Shown here piece by piece: positions 25,801 to 38,700 of a DNA stretch of 64,000 nt; position 1 is the stretch's first letter; each line of letters begins with the position of its first letter. Below the pieces are notes generated by a model that ran no database searches, was not told where the DNA came from, and worked only from the letters and a program-made list of their open reading frames with translations. A program made the translations under genes and the position numbers. Origin of the DNA: Stichopus chloronotus (lineage: Eukaryota; Echinodermata; Holothuroidea; Aspidochirotida; Stichopodidae); NCBI GenBank assembly GCA_021234535.1, contig CM037846.1, forward strand, positions 13,160,705 through 13,224,704, given 5' to 3'.

Positions 25801-28800
25801 CCTTCCAAGATTGACACCAATCCTCAAGAACAGGTGAGATTGTGCTCATGGATATGCATAATGATGTCATTGGTGACTTTTGATGCTGTTAAGTCATGGT
25901 GAGTTGGGTAAAATGCCTGGATGAGGAGGGAATGCTGCCCGTGCCCGTGGTACATCTACCAACCGGTGACTGGTCACATGAGGCCTCAGTCACCATTTCA
26001 TCTTATCAGTAACATGCAAGTCATTGGGACCTTAAATGCTACCATTGCCAGTGATAGAAATAGCCAGTATTGTATTAGGCAATGCAACATGCGTTCTCAC
26101 ACTTGCAACATGCTTCTTGAAATGCATAGCGATAGTTGCGATCTACAGCACTGTGTTTAGAAAATTTAGAAAGGAAATGCAGAAGAATGAAGCAATACCC
26201 CTATACATTGTACATTAGGTGGTTTTGTCCCTAGTGGACACTTTTTCCAGCAACTAATTTGAGAAGGAATGTGCAAACTATGAGCTATGAAACCATCTAT
26301 ACTTCCTCATCAGTGACACAAGCCATTAGCTTTAACAGACGTACACTTGCATTTAAAAATTAATGGGTCTCATTGTTAAGGGGAAATTTGCTACATTAAT
26401 GAAAAATTGCTACACAGAATCATTTATGTGTAGCACTTTGCTACACTAAAATATTTCACTGCCTCGAGTGCTGATCATTTCCAAATATGTAGAGCTAGTG
26501 GGCCTTTGCAGAAATTCGACAGCTGGACAGAATCTTTGCATTTGGTTTTAATGTGGAGGTGCTTGTGTCACTGGAATTGTGGTAGCATACCATGATGCTT
26601 TATGTGTGACTGTTGTAAACATTGTTCATTGGTGATATTTTCAAGTTTTGTGGCAAGTGATCTCAACCACGTTAAATTTATGATTCATCTGTGAGACAAT
26701 AAATGTCATGTTGCAACACGTTTAGGCTCATAACAGTGTAACAGTTGCAGAATTAATTGAATTTGCTTTTGTTTGTTTTTTTCCAAGTGTAGACATTTAT
26801 TGTATAGTAGTAGTTAGACACTGCAATAGTCACACACTACTGCGCCTTATGAGAATACCTCCCAAGACAATATCCCATTCGCCTCTGCTCTCCACAGACA
26901 TGAAAAGGTACAAGAGAACTGCATCGACCTGGTGGGTCGTATCGCCGACCGTGGAGCGGAGTACGTCTCCGCCCGCGAGTGGATGAGGATCTGCTTTGAA
27001 CTCCTGGAGCTGCTCAAAGCCCACAAGAAGTCCATCAGGAGAGCCACCGTCAATACCTTCGGTTACATCGCGAAGGCCATCGGGTGAGTCCCTAGTTATC
27101 TTTGACTCTGTCCCATAATTGAGGATGTGGTACTTGCGTGACAAAAGGGGTTCTTGTGTCAGTTGCTGATTAGCCCTGTACAACTGGATCAATGCTGCTC
27201 GTGGCATGTTGGTTGCTCTTGTCAAAGCCAATTGCATTTAAGTGAGGTCAGAGGTGATTTGAGGTCAAGCTATTGGTGAATTGATTTGTTTTTCAATCTG
27301 TATTGGCTTTTTTTGTTTCATGTACATCCATCTGTGTTGTACATTCAAATGGTTCAGTGAAAAGTGAGAATGATATAATTGATTTCATTCAAATATTCGT
27401 TTGCAACCAGTCAAACTTGAAACCAGGCAATACCATATTTAAAAGTCTACCATGTTGTAAAGTTTCTTGCCTGGTCTGAGAGCCCTCCATGACCAACTCC
27501 TGTCCATGTGTTGTAATCAATCCCTATTTCTTCACCCAACAGGCCCCATGACGTCTTAGCCACGCTGCTGAACAATCTCAAAGTGCAAGAACGCCAGAAC
27601 CGTGTCTGCACGACTGTGGCGATTGCCATCGTGGCTGAGACCTGCTCACCATTCACGGTCCTCCCCGCCTTGATGAACGAGTACAGGGTTCCTGAGCTGA
27701 ATGTCCAGAACGGCGTCCTCAAGTCCCTGTCGTTCTTGTTCGAGTACATCGGTGAGATGGGTAAAGATTACATCTATGCTGTCACTCCACTCCTGGAAGA
27801 TGCCCTGATGGACAGGTAAGCTATTTCACTTTTCCACTATGATGCATCCTTCTCTTCAGAACTTAGTCCGAGTAGTTCAAATCTAAGTTGCATTACATGT
27901 GAAAGTGAACGTTCTAGTCAGATGTCTTCATTTGAACCAGGGTAACAAAAGTATGAGGAGTTGAAATTCAGCATAGTGTCTGTGAATGGGTGAATATAGG
28001 TGGCAGCCAGCACTGATTTTGCTGCATCTTTTTCATCCACAGGGATCTTGTGCACAGACAAACAGCCTGCACTGCAATCAAGCACATGGCCCTCGGTGTC
28101 TTCGGCTTCGGTTGCGAAGACTCGTTGGTCCATCTCCTCAACTTTGTCTGGCCGAACATATTTGAGACGTCACCCCATGTGATCCAGGCGGTGATGGAAG
28201 CCTGCGAAGGACTCAGAGTCGGTCTAGGACCCGGGAAGCTCTTGCAGTATTGTGTGCAGGTGAGAATCTCTCGAATGGAGAGATTTTGTGTTAAATATAA
28301 GTCAGGTGATTTGCTTCAGCATACTAAGCTGTATACCCTCAATCCGTCATATCAGATGGACGAACTAAAGCCATGCCATCGTCATGTTGTTCTCCATTTT
28401 CAGGAGTATGTCCTGTTTTTGAGTTGGAGTTATTTATCAGTTTATTATTTTAAACAACTCATTCCTCATGGCTCATGTCGCACTTTTTCTCTGCTCTGCA
28501 TGATGCAAACTCAGCAATAGTCCTCTTTGTTTTGCTGCAATTTTGGAAGTTGCCTCATACTGCGTGAATAAGCCAATGCTACGCTAACATGTGTATCTGT
28601 TTCAAAGGTGTGGTTTCTGACCAATAAATCGGCACTTAAAAGGAAAAGTTGGTTTTGCAGTCAAATTTTTGTGGAACTGTAAGAAAGTCCATGCAAGACA
28701 TGTATTTAAACATGATAACGAGACTAACATCAGCTTGTGAGTAAAATCTTGTCAGTTACTTTTGTCTACTTCAGTGCACCATGCACTCACAGTGTCAGTC

Positions 28801-30713
28801 AATATAGGTCACGGTGTTGTCGAGTCTGGTCCATGCCCAATCCTAAATGAAGTCCTGTCATATTTTGGTTGTTTTTATTGATTCCTTGCCGTAGGCAGGG
28901 GAATCTATGCAGTCCTGATGTCATGTGTGTGTATGTATGTGCGTATGGGTGCGTGTGTGTGTGTGTGACAGTTGCTCGTAAACACTCTGTCTCAAGAAGA
29001 GTAACTCTGAGTAATTTCATTTTTGGCATGTAGGTTGCCCATATTGAGTAGATGATCCCTATTGTTTTTGGTGTCCAAATCTTGCATATTAATGAGGTGA
29101 TGGGGTAAAACATAAAAAATGTTAAAACTGCCATAGTTCCTTATCTGTGGGTCAGATTTGTTTTAAACTTGATAAGGTTGTCTGTTATTAACAGGTTCAC
29201 GACCCTGTGAAATTTAATGCTTATCAATAGAGAGGAAGGGATAATTTTTCACTATAAAACAATAATAATAGCCTAAACACCATTATTGTGGTTATTATAA
29301 ACTACCATACATATACTTATGGGGCTACATTGTGCAATTTCAGTTTTTGATTCTGTCGCACACAGTTAACTCAATGGGATTGCTCCCTACAGTACTGCAT
29401 TTGTAACTTAGTGAGTAACTTCTAGTGTGAAGGGCCTGGATAAGTTGTCCAGAGAGATAATCTTGGTATTGAGGGTCATGGGGTCAGATAGATGGAATGT
29501 TAATGGGTTTATAAAAAAATGAGGAAAATAAAATACCATCTGTTCTGTCATTTATTTGGATAATATCAATATCCAGAGGAACAGCTGGTAGCAGAACAAG
29601 GTTTCTTAACAATCAAATTGGAGTGCTTTCAATCATATTTCACAATGTTGGAAAGGATGGGGGAAGCAAAAATATTGAGGAGGAATCATAACTTAGGGTC
29701 AACTTACATGTACTTTAAGTGTGTTAAAAGCTACTTGTAACAAGGAAGAAATTATTGCAGAGTCGATAAAGGAAATTTGCAAAAGGCAGAGCGCCAATTT
29801 GAGGCAATGGAAGAGGTTCATGCTGATCTGGCTGGGTTGTTGTCTGATGAAGCATTTGAGCAAGCAGAAAGCTGGATGTTGGAATGCCAAAAGCATTATA
29901 CTGAGGAGAGGGAGGAAGCATTGAAAAAGTTGAAAGAGGAAATTGAGTTTCAAATTAGCGTTGGAATTACCTAAGGCAGAAATTCCACCTTACGATGGAG
30001 ACCCAAGAACATTCTGGTCCTTCATGAAGAATTTTGAGGTAAATATGGCAGACAAGCTGAGTTCAGATGAGGTAAGGTTGAGTTATTTGATTCAACTAAC
30101 AACAGGCAAGACTAGAAGCAGCATTGATTACTGTGTGTTTCTTGGAGCTCAGAGATAATGTTGACTGATGTCATACTCATACTGTACTTGATGTGTGGGT
30201 TGTATGGCCTGGGTAGGTGATCCCTATTGCTTTTGGTGGACGTCAAATGTCGCGGTAATTTTAGGTCACCAAAATAAAGGTCATTTTGGGTTAAAGGCTT
30301 GTGGTGTATCAAGAAAAATAATTGCAGTTGATCTTATACTTGTCATGTGAATAATTCATGTTTGTTGTAATAGAACCATGTAGCACGGAATCACAAAGCC
30401 TTTTGGCTTTCTGGTTTCCCTATTTCACACTGTCAGTAGTGAGTGAAAGGGTTGTCAAGAATCTACCCTTGAAATTTGTGACCACATCTGAGCTTGCACA
30501 ATAAAGTGCTATTTTGTTACAACAGCAAAAAAATTTTGTATGTCTCCTCTTCAGGGCTTGTTCCATCCGGCGAGGAAGGTACGAGATACGTACTGGAGGG
30601 TCTACAACACCCTATACATCGGCTCGCAGGACACGATGGTGATGTCGTATCCCAGGGTACCAAATGATGAGAAGAACCAGTATGTGCGATACGAACTGGA
30701 CTATTTCTTGTAG
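6777..30713 (+). CDS. SF3B1: Splicing factor 3B subunit 1 (SF3B1/SF3b155), complete
   Basis: SF3B1 is the scaffold of the SF3b complex in the U2 snRNP; it holds the branch-site helix with PHF5A and contacts U2AF2. Coding exons: 6777-6801, 9233-9441, 10474-10566, 11254-11371, 14714-14787, 15509-15593, 16138-16232, 16925-17174, 17716-18095, 18720-18917, 19540-19821, 20421-20778, 21381-21526, 22082-22228, 22554-22679, 23172-23393, 24676-24858, 25655-25833, 26898-27083, 27543-27815, 28043-28259, 30555-30713. All introns are GT-AG and every phase joins, giving 1334 residues (human 1304). Residues 1-440 form the disordered N-terminus with seven RW/W-type U2AF-ligand motifs (W207, 229, 242, 266, 308, 325, 352) and TP repeats; the rest is the HEAT superhelix ending in YELDYFL. 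Cancer-hotspot equivalents R655, H692, K696 and K730 are intact. The start gives [13 protein letters not shown]; a TTATTCTCTGCAG acceptor-like tract ends 9 bases before the ATG, so a 5' UTR intron is possible. Confidence 0.97.
7842..7887. repeat. (GAT)n microsatellite
   Basis: About 46 bases of near-perfect GAT/ATG trinucleotide repeat with one GGT interruption. It lies in SF3B1 intron 1 and explains a serine-rich chance open frame on the minus strand. Confidence 0.9.
8142..8566. mobile_element. TIR element (MITE-like), copy B
   Basis: The left end CATTCCCCTTTTTTCGTGC and right end GCACGAAAATATGGGATT form imperfect terminal inverted repeats 425 bp apart. The left end and its next 20 bases align with copy A at 5957-6056. 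No transposase is encoded, so this is a non-autonomous remnant inside SF3B1 intron 1. The superfamily is unknown because no clear target duplication is seen. Confidence 0.5.
12698..12779. promoter_or_regulatory. Promoter-like motif cluster in SF3B1 intron 4
   Basis: Within 82 bases lie an E-box CACGTG (12698-12703), a YY1-type CAAAATGGCG (12724-12733) whose ATG opens a short frame, and a CRE-like TACGTCA (12773-12779). Such clustering is typical of animal TATA-less promoters. It could be an internal start or enhancer, or chance. Confidence 0.3.
13275..13568. repeat. Exact 16-base direct repeat pair
   Basis: The word GTGCGGTGGGGGGCAA occurs at 13275-13290 and again at 13553-13568, 278 bases apart in SF3B1 intron 4. 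It may mark the ends of a duplicated or inserted segment, but no internal structure supports one element type. Confidence 0.5.
17030..17116 (+). repeat. In-frame TPGH repeat within SF3B1
   Basis: Six consecutive TPGH units (residues 269-297, mostly TPGHV/A/T pentapeptides) are encoded by a 15-base repeat. Codons differ between units (CCT/CCA, GGT/GGC, CAC/CAT), so the array is not a recent slippage product. Threonine-proline motifs in this part of SF3B1 are known phosphorylation sites bound by NIPP1. The human protein, as I recall it, has fewer and less regular TPGH/TPGR units at this point. Confidence 0.9.
22815..23115. repeat. ~43 bp minisatellite in SF3B1 intron 15
   Basis: About seven diverged units are anchored by ATTGG (starts 22819, 22859, 22902, 22951, 22994, 23037, and TGTTGG near 23078), with spacing of 40-49 bases. 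Units also share a GATATTT or ATCTGAT segment before the core. On the minus strand the core is CCAAT. The array fills most of the intron between coding exons 15 and 16. Confidence 0.7.
24859..25654 (+). other. SF3B1 intron 17 with a run of 17 G
   Basis: This intron starts close to an uninterrupted run of 17 G at 24908-24924, preceded by GGTGGAAA-type purine sequence. Apart from that homopolymer no element or gene is visible. The run may form a quadruplex and may have an uncertain length in the assembly. Confidence 0.7.
28880..29110 (+). repeat. ~148 bp-family repeat, left part (SF3B1 intron 21)
   Basis: This matches the start of the tandem family in HSPE1 intron 3: GATTCCTTGCC, an imperfect foldback, a GT-rich microsatellite (about 28926-28972), then CTCAAGAAGAGTAACTCTGA and GATGATCCCTATTGTTTTTG. 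The matching downstream part appears at 30155-30300, beyond a gag-like fragment. Confidence 0.65.
29720..30158 (+). mobile_element. Decayed BEL/Pao-type gag fragment
   Basis: Translated pieces in two or three frames read like the N-terminal gag of BEL/Pao LTR retrotransposons (DUF1759 family): a charged coiled-coil stretch (about 29777-29940) followed, after a frame change near 29940, by [21 protein letters not shown] and [10 protein letters not shown]. In that family the proline-rich start, the F-x-G-D-P-x-x-(F/Y)-W-x-F and the YL-x-x-x-x-x-G blocks are typical. The fragment stops at 30156-30158, with no protease, reverse transcriptase or LTRs seen. It is a broken remnant in SF3B1 intron 21, on the gene's sense strand. 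Confidence 0.7.
30155..30300 (+). repeat. ~148 bp-family repeat, right part (SF3B1 intron 21)
   Basis: Immediately after the gag fragment the sequence resembles the HSPE1 intron repeat unit: GTTGACTGATGTCATACT, GTGTGGGTTG, GATCCCTATTGCTTTTGGTGG, then AGGTCACCA and AAGGTCATTTTGG. It is about 1 kb from the left part of the same family, so the retroelement fragment seems nested in an older repeat. Confidence 0.6.
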
Positions 30714-32005
30714 AGACTGATTCCTTGAAGCAAAGACTGAAAACTTAAAAAGGTTGTTAGTACTTGTTCCAAGGAGCAAGCAGGTACATTGTAACAGCTG
30801 GAAAGCAATCGGCCTGAAATGTTGACAACGATGGTATCTGTGTGTGATGTCAGAGAGGCGGTGACAAAATGGAGTCCCCACACCACTCCAGCAAGGGGTC
30901 TGTGTGAATTTAAAGAGTGGATCTTCATGTGACCAGCCTACTTAATTTCAGCCTATGCTTGATTTTAACATTTCTCTGCCAGTGGTGGGTTTGCCTTAAA
31001 CCGTATTGTAACGGAGGTTTTGTTGCAACTTTGACATAGGGAAGTCATTAAAAGACCATGATTTCTTCGAAACCCTTTGTTACGTATTGTGGCAGTTGCT
31101 TTGAAGCACCTTTGTTGCAGTATGGTGGAAAATCTAGTTTAAAGTAAGAAACTATCAAGTTCAGTCGCCTAAGATTTGCAAAGTAGACAACTTCATTATT
31201 TTTTTTTTGTTAAGTCCACAGCACTTTCTCTCTCTCTATGACAGGTTCCACTTGTAAAAATTTTGTCTCTCTTACCCTCTCACCAACATTTAAAAAAATT
31301 TGAAACATTATTCTTTAAATTTCACACTTTCATCTAAACATGATGAAGTTCGTTGTATATATCATAGATGAGAAACCTTATCTCACTTTAAAAGTCATGC
31401 TCAAGTCATGTCAAATACCTACATCATTTCAAGTCAAGATACTGGATGAAAATCATTTTCTTGGTAACACTTGGGGCAGGTCAAAAGTTGCTGTGACATC
31501 TTACTGGTAAAAGCTTGTCATTTTGTTCACTGGGCTTTGTTGTATTAAGCATAGCGGTGGAACTTGCTTACAAAGGGGATCAGCTACACCACCTGATTTC
31601 AGAATCCAGGGGGCTTAAAAATCTATAAACCGATATCACAGGAATGACCAACAGATTGTACAGTTTCTGGAACAAAGAGAGCATTTCGTCACTATCAGAC
31701 TTTGTAATTGCTCACTAATCTATATAAATGTCAAGTTGATCTGTTGTACAGCATGTAAATTTTGCAGGAGTCCAACTGAATAAGTTGCTTCAAACTTTGC
31801 AGGGGGCAACCTTTGATTGTCACATTCTCAACAGCAGGTGCGCCAGTTGAAACAATCCGTAGCAATGACTGTAAATTAAGAACCAATTCTCACTTGTTTC
31901 AGCAAAGATATTTTTTTTTTCCCCTTGTTAAAATCTTTGCATTGTAATATGTTTAATTTTAAAGATGAGGTCTTCACGTCGTGTAATAAACCTAAAAGAA
32001 AAGTA
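30714..32005 (+). other. SF3B1 3' UTR (inferred)
   Basis: Non-coding sequence follows the SF3B1 TAG stop up to the first convincing plus-strand AATAAA at 31985-31990. It is AT-rich with T-tracts (31199, 31911). No gene is seen in it. The length, about 1.3 kb, is inferred from the signal only. Confidence 0.55.
31985..31990 (+). terminator. SF3B1 polyadenylation signal AATAAA
   Basis: A canonical AATAAA on the plus strand lies about 1.27 kb after the SF3B1 stop and is followed by a T-rich downstream region near 32020-32050. It is the first clear signal after the stop codon. Confidence 0.6.
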
Positions 32006-32225
32006 ACGCTTTCTTCTTTTGTGTACTTCCAACTCTTTTATTTTTCTTGTCAGTTGTAATATTCTCACACCCTACTGTCATATTTCCATAAACCAGTTGA
32101 TAATAGTTCCAGCATTGAAAGGCAATGGCACACTAGTGAACACGTCCGCACAGCACCAACAGCGGCTGAAAATGAATCCCCAAATCAACTTCTCCCATGA
32201 TCGGGAAATTGCTTTGCTAAAAACC

Positions 32226-32231
32226 TTTATT
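32226..32231 (-). terminator. HSPD1 polyadenylation signal (minus strand)
   Basis: TTTATT on the plus strand is AATAAA on the minus strand, 516 bases after the HSPD1 stop. A second candidate is at 32037-32042. Either puts the HSPD1 3' end within about 250 bases of the SF3B1 signal. Confidence 0.5.
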
Positions 32232-32746
32232 TCAAAGTGACACATTTCACCAACAAATTTGACATGCATACCATGAATTTGAATAAAAAAAAAAGACTGG
32301 TCACGACAAAGAAAGTTGCTCCGTAACTGTCTAGATGCCTTCCGCATCACATCATACAGCGAGTAAAGAGAGAGGAGAACTTGGGTGTTCATACTTGATG
32401 TTTTGGACGGGGGTCCAGTCCTTCCTTTTCACGAAGCTTATAGCAGTTATTAGTCTGACTGGTCTTAGATGTCTCCTGGCAGACGAGGACATGGTATTTT
32501 ACGATCAGAAATCAAGTTTTTCCTTTGATTTGTGGCGTACAAAAAACAACGAACAGTGCAGGGTAATGGGCAACAACCAGTCTGTGGTCTGCTGCTGCTG
32601 TTGACGATACAAAAAGGTTCCCTCGAAAAAGTCTCTTGGAGCTCACGTAGTCTCATCCGACGGCTACGACTCTCGTCATTTTTTTACACCGATACTTTTT
32701 TTGATATTTCACATCATCAGTTTCTTTCTAGTGATCGGAGGAGTCG

Positions 32747-35700
32747 TTACATCATTCCACCCATACCTCCCATTCCACCCATACCACCACCCATCCCTGC
32801 CATGGGATCAGCTTTGTCGTCCTTGGGGATTTCTGTCACCAGACACTCTGCGGTGGAGAGGAGGGATGCCACGCCGGAAGCGTCTATCAGTGCTGTCCTC
32901 ACCACCTGTGGTAGAGAAAAAAAGCCAAGAGGTCAAGGGACCATGCCACTTAGGAGGAGTAAATGTAAAACAACTCAAGTACTTCTTCACTGGTGACCAG
33001 AAAACAATGGGTAGAGCACTGTTGAAGCTTTGATTGTGATGTGTGTCCAAATTCAAGCAAACTTTCACTGCATGTAGAACTTGTTTCTGACCTCCCTTAA
33101 AACAGAAATGACCTGAACACTTGATGACACACAACAGGGTTATCTTATCACCAAGAGTTACCTATATTCTGCCCTTAACTTGGCATTTGACAAGAAGGAA
33201 AACTGTACTCACCAAGAGCTACTGCAAACCTAGTTACTGAGTAAAACAGCTTTTACATCTTAAGGTACACATTACACAGTTTTCCAACTCAATGTTGACC
33301 CACATGACCTTGGAACTCCTTGGCAAACCAGAGAACATCTATACAGCGAGGCCTACTAACATGCCAAGTTCAAATGACCTTGTATGAAACACGCGCACCT
33401 GCACATGCATACAAATGCAACATCACAAAGGTTTCTACCCTTCCAGTAAGGAATCAATTCAGATAAAACCCAGGGGCTTCTACCACCTTCCCCCCCCCCC
33501 TCACCATATGACACATGATCCTTTTGAGCATGACAACAAGGTCTAAAAACCTCTCCACTCACCCAACCACTAACCATGTAATTACAAGATCGCAAGAACC
33601 CATGCAGGGAAATACATCTGATAAATCAGAACTCCATTAGCTGGTATTAAAATCCATTAGCTGGTAATAATTTTTTTTTACCTTTGTTGGATCAATAATG
33701 CCTTTCTTGACCATGTCAACATATTCTCCCTCAAGTGCATCGTAGCCGACCTCCTCGGACGAGGAGATGACCTTTTCGACGACCAGCGAGCCCTCGACGC
33801 CCGCGTTCACTGCGATCGTTTGGCAGGGGATCTTCAGGGCTCTCTTTACAATCTCGACACCTGGAAGCAGAGAGATGGATCACTGAATTAGTAAACGACC
33901 ATAGGAACTTACACCGTGCAGCTGGGGGGTTATGGATTATAAAGCTGTCACATTATGTGTGTCTCAGTGTGCCTAGGGTATGGCTGAAAATATGATACAA
34001 ACAAGGCCACATCATCATAGTTTTGAAGATGTGCCCACTATTTGTACAAAGTGCCAGATAGCTTGAAACAAAAGATATTCTTGTTATGATGGCTATGCTT
34101 ATTTCAATATATACCACTGCTATTAAGTTACGTCTCCAGAAGAAAATTGTGATACCCAATGGTCAAAGTCAACTTGCTTTTGACTGATAGTGCTACATCC
34201 TGTTGACTCTAGTTTGGGCAGTTAATATTTGCCTGAAGGGAACCACACATCATTTGTGGTCTATAACATCAAACAAGCTTCAAACAAGTAGTCTGTAACA
34301 TTAAACAGTTTTATCACAGACTAAACAGATCACTACCATGGGAGGAAGAACATCAGAAGCTGAGGTGAACCCATACAACCAGTGTGGAAGAAAAACAGCT
34401 TTGGAGTTATCAATCAACTTAACACACAAGTGGTTGCAGTTTGTAAAGGTTTACCCTTATGTTGGCCTTCAAAGTAATCAGTTTTTCGCAATTCTAAAGG
34501 ATCACTCTTATCTTCCTGAAATGTTTACCTGTGAATCACAGGCCATCTCCATTTTTACATAGTAAGAAGGGTAACACTGTCCATGTTTACTTCCAGAGGG
34601 ATCTTCAGTGTCTACATCGTAGCTGTACGGTGGGGAAGCTCCACCAATAAACTTGTTTACCCACCCAGACAAACCAAGTTTTTAATGTAGATATATTAGA
34701 CTAAGGCAGTGTTATCTCTTTTAATTATTTATGCAGCGTTAAGAAAAAAAGGTTTAACAGGGTAACACTATGCAAAACAGTAAGCTAGCACTTCCAGGGT
34801 GCATATGAGAAATTCATGACCAAAACAAAAACAAAGTATTTCGCATTTAGATTTACAACCCACCAACGGAGTTCAACAGTAGTTTCTTTTTTTTTTCTCC
34901 TGGGTTGATTTACCACAAAATTTCACACACATTTACTGGTCCTCCTCTGATCAAAAGAGACAAAAAGGATGATGGTGATCACTGCTGATGTGTTTATCTA
35001 CATTTAAGCCTTCTGTCTTCAAAGCAGAAGTAACTATGATCTCATTGACTTTTGGGTGTTAATGTTTTATACTGAATGCCAGTGGCCCTGCAGCAACTCA
35101 CCTGTTTTTTGGTCGTCGTTTGTCGTTTTGACAGAGTCCAAGGCGGGAATACATCTGAGCAGGGCGACACCACCACCGAGAACAATGCCTTCCTCGACGG
35201 CAGCTCTGGTAGCGTTCAGGGCATCATTTACACGATCCTTCTTCTCATTGACTTCTACCTCACTGGAACCTCCGACCTTGAGGGGAAAGAACAAAAAACA
35301 AGATACAAAAGACTTAAAAAGTTGACTGCTGGGATGGAAAAAGACAAAGCCACTCAAGGATGAGTGAAGACATTTTCCTATGGATATATGTTAAAAAGTG
35401 AAACTTACAGAGGTTATTAGCTTGAATCTTACTGTAGAACTCTCCTAGTATACAACTTTGTTAGTCCTTGTCAATATGACATCCAACTTGACATTACTGC
35501 TAGTGTACTGTCCATGGACAAAGGAAGGGGCATCGGTTGAGTGGAACATTCTCAATATTAATGTAAATGTAACCCTCATGAGCAGTGTGAAAGGTGCTGT
35601 TGGTGAGACACCCTTGGCATTAGTATAACCCCTGGGGGGTGGGATGGGGAGTCTCTATACTTTAAGGACAGGAGGTAAACAAAGGCAGTAACCGATCCTT

Positions 35701-38700
35701 ATGTGACAATTTCTGGTTTCTCAAGTTTTAAAATGACCACAGTTCAAACCAATCTGAGTTCTTGTTATGCAACAGTTCAGAAAGCCAGAAATCACCTTCA
35801 ATACCGCGACACCATCTGACAGTTTGGCCAATCTCTCTGAGAGTTTTTCCTTTTCGTATTCAGAGTTGGTGTTCTCCATCTCCTCCTTGATCTGTGCTAC
35901 CTGCCTCTCGATTGCTTCCTTGTCTCCTTTGCCCTGAGAACGAAAAGGAAAGTGAGATATAGAAGTTACTACAAGTCATGTATGAAGTCTTCAAACAATG
36001 TGTAGATGTAATAAGACATGTTGCATGCTCAACCTGGAACTGTGTCAAAGGGACCATACAAGACAATGGGATGGACAGAGACACCCAGTGAATGCACGGA
36101 AACTCGAATTGGGCTGCAACCCCACCCCACTCCCAACCCCACTCCTTGGGCACCAAGCAATAGCTATTAATATTCTCCTCTCCCTCACACCACTGATAAA
36201 TGCATCACAAATGTGATGACATGTGAAAAATTATCCTTACAACAAACTTCTTACAGATATTACTTCTTGCACTAAACTGCTTCTTAACCAATTCTCAACG
36301 ATTACAATTTTTAAGATGGCATTCCATGACAAGTTGGTAGAATTAAGTCTTTAGACGAGGACAATTAAGTACCCACTCAAAACAGCAACTAGGTTTGCTC
36401 AACTAAACACGTATCTGCAAGAATGTAACTGAATTGACCAGGAAAATGTGGCTGGCAAAATTTTGCATCGTCTTTTCCCTGATTCATGACTGCAAAGAGT
36501 CTGCTGACACATCCATTAAAGGGTGAAGAAACGTCTGAGTGGAATTGCTGTCTTACCTTGAGAATGAGAGTGTCATCTTTGGTGATTGAAATCTCACCAA
36601 CTTTGCCAAGATCCTGAAATTGCACTTCCTCCAATTTGACGTCCACGGCTTCGTCCCCGAACACCTGTCAAGGAAATTATTTACTGTCCTGATCGAATGT
36701 TTCCACATTAGTTTCACTACTGACAAAATTTTAGTTTTCAACAAACACAAATGCTCCTTTATTTGCTTATCTGAAACATGAAAATGGCAATTCACAGATA
36801 CTTAACAAACTGTTTTTGTTATTGAAATGTCATGTTTTTCCTTAAAATCTGAAACATGGGCTCTGTGACACATTGTAGGTAATATTTTACAATGCAAAAC
36901 ATCAACCAAGTCCGGTTGCAATTCTCACAAAAGTTCTTCCACTGACTTATGTTTCAAATGTAAGTTACTTCAATTACACCTATCCCTGTGAACAATTGAC
37001 CTTATGTCCTACTATAAGTGATTTTCTTTGATCTCCATAATAAAGGTCAAGTGGCCACGTTTTTAAGAGAAATAATTTAAGCTACTTCTCCTACTCAAAC
37101 ATTGGTTCTTGAGTGCCAGCAAAGGCATCAATATCTCACACAAATTTCTCTCATACAACGTACAAAATTTGGACCGACACTTCTCCACACAGCTGATGGT
37201 CACAACAGGTCTTTCTTGAGTATTTTTCTTGGTAACAGTTCCTCCCTTCACATTCAGACCACATACTCTCCAATAACATTTCTTTACTCAAATGAAACAT
37301 TAAAGAAGTCCAAATGCTTACTATGCCTCCGGATGCTACGGCCATGTCGTGGAGTTGATTTTTCCTGTTGTCACCAAATCCAGGGGCTTTCACGGCGCAG
37401 ACCTGGAGACCAACTTTCAACCTGAAATGCGATGAGACCAAATGGTTTAAACCAGACAGGTAGATTTTAAAATGAGAAGCAAAGTTGTGGTAAAATAGGT
37501 CAGACTCTGGAGAGAGTTAAGCTATAGAAAGTATTTATGGTCAACAGAGGAGTCTTTTAATTACCTATTTAATACAAGCGTAGTGAGGGCTTCGCCATCG
37601 ACGTCTTCTGCGATGATGATCAACGGCCTCTTTTGGGCATTGGCAAGTTCCAGAGCTGGTATCACCGACTGAATGCTGGAAATTTTCTTCTCTGACAGCA
37701 AGAGGAGGGCATCTTGGTATTCTACTTTCTGTCCTGTTAATGCAAAAAAAAAGCATTACTCCAAATGCAACTTTACCAACTCATTTGTCTAAAGCAATTA
37801 ATATCTCAGTACTGAAAATAAGCCGGACATTCAACGGAAACATTTGGCTGCTACAAGTCTCTGCTTATTTTGGTGTTTGCACCAGGGTCCAAAGTTCGTA
37901 CCTAAGTAGCCAAATTCAGTCCTGAAAATAAACCCCCCCAAAAATAAATACCAGAATATATAACTTCTGGTGGGCTTTAAGTCCGTCGTGTGAAGTCGTA
38001 ATACGACATTTTGTTCTGCACGTTCAATGACACCATGTATTTTACATGCATGCATGACATTCTTAGTTAGGCCATACATGCTGATGTTTATCACACAGGC
38101 AGTGTGCGCTAGTGGAGCTTTGGTTCCACGTAGCAATTTCAGAATCAGGTCTTGAGAACTTGGGTCAGGTACCATTCACAGGTGTGAACACTAACTTATT
38201 TGTCCTGTCACTGTTGCAGTACAAATAAATAACACTGCACTGATGGAGTACTTAGGTGTTTTGCTTTGCGTGAATGTCCTGCTTCACGGTATTTCAACTC
38301 GTTACAAACCATGCAGGGTAATGACCTTTGTTTGTTCCACCATACTCGGCAAACAACTTTACGTAATTTTCGCTGCTGTCAAACAGACTGCAATCCCTCC
38401 CTTCTGGCAAAACTAGAGAAAGTTCTCCAAATCACATCATAAATGGGTTGGAAGAAAATGTCCCTTCTCTTGTGAGAAACAGTAAATATAAATTTAATCA
38501 TCATCTCTAATTTCTTAACTAATGTAGGAAAGCAGATTCCAACAACACAAACACAAAGTTTGGACAGTGCTTCCTTACAGTACCAATTTTCATGACTTTT
38601 CCATGACTTCTCTGGATGAAATTACGAATTTACATGACGGTTCTGAAAAGCCAAAAAGCCAAAGCAATATGAGATGAAGGGAACACTTAATTTTAATATT

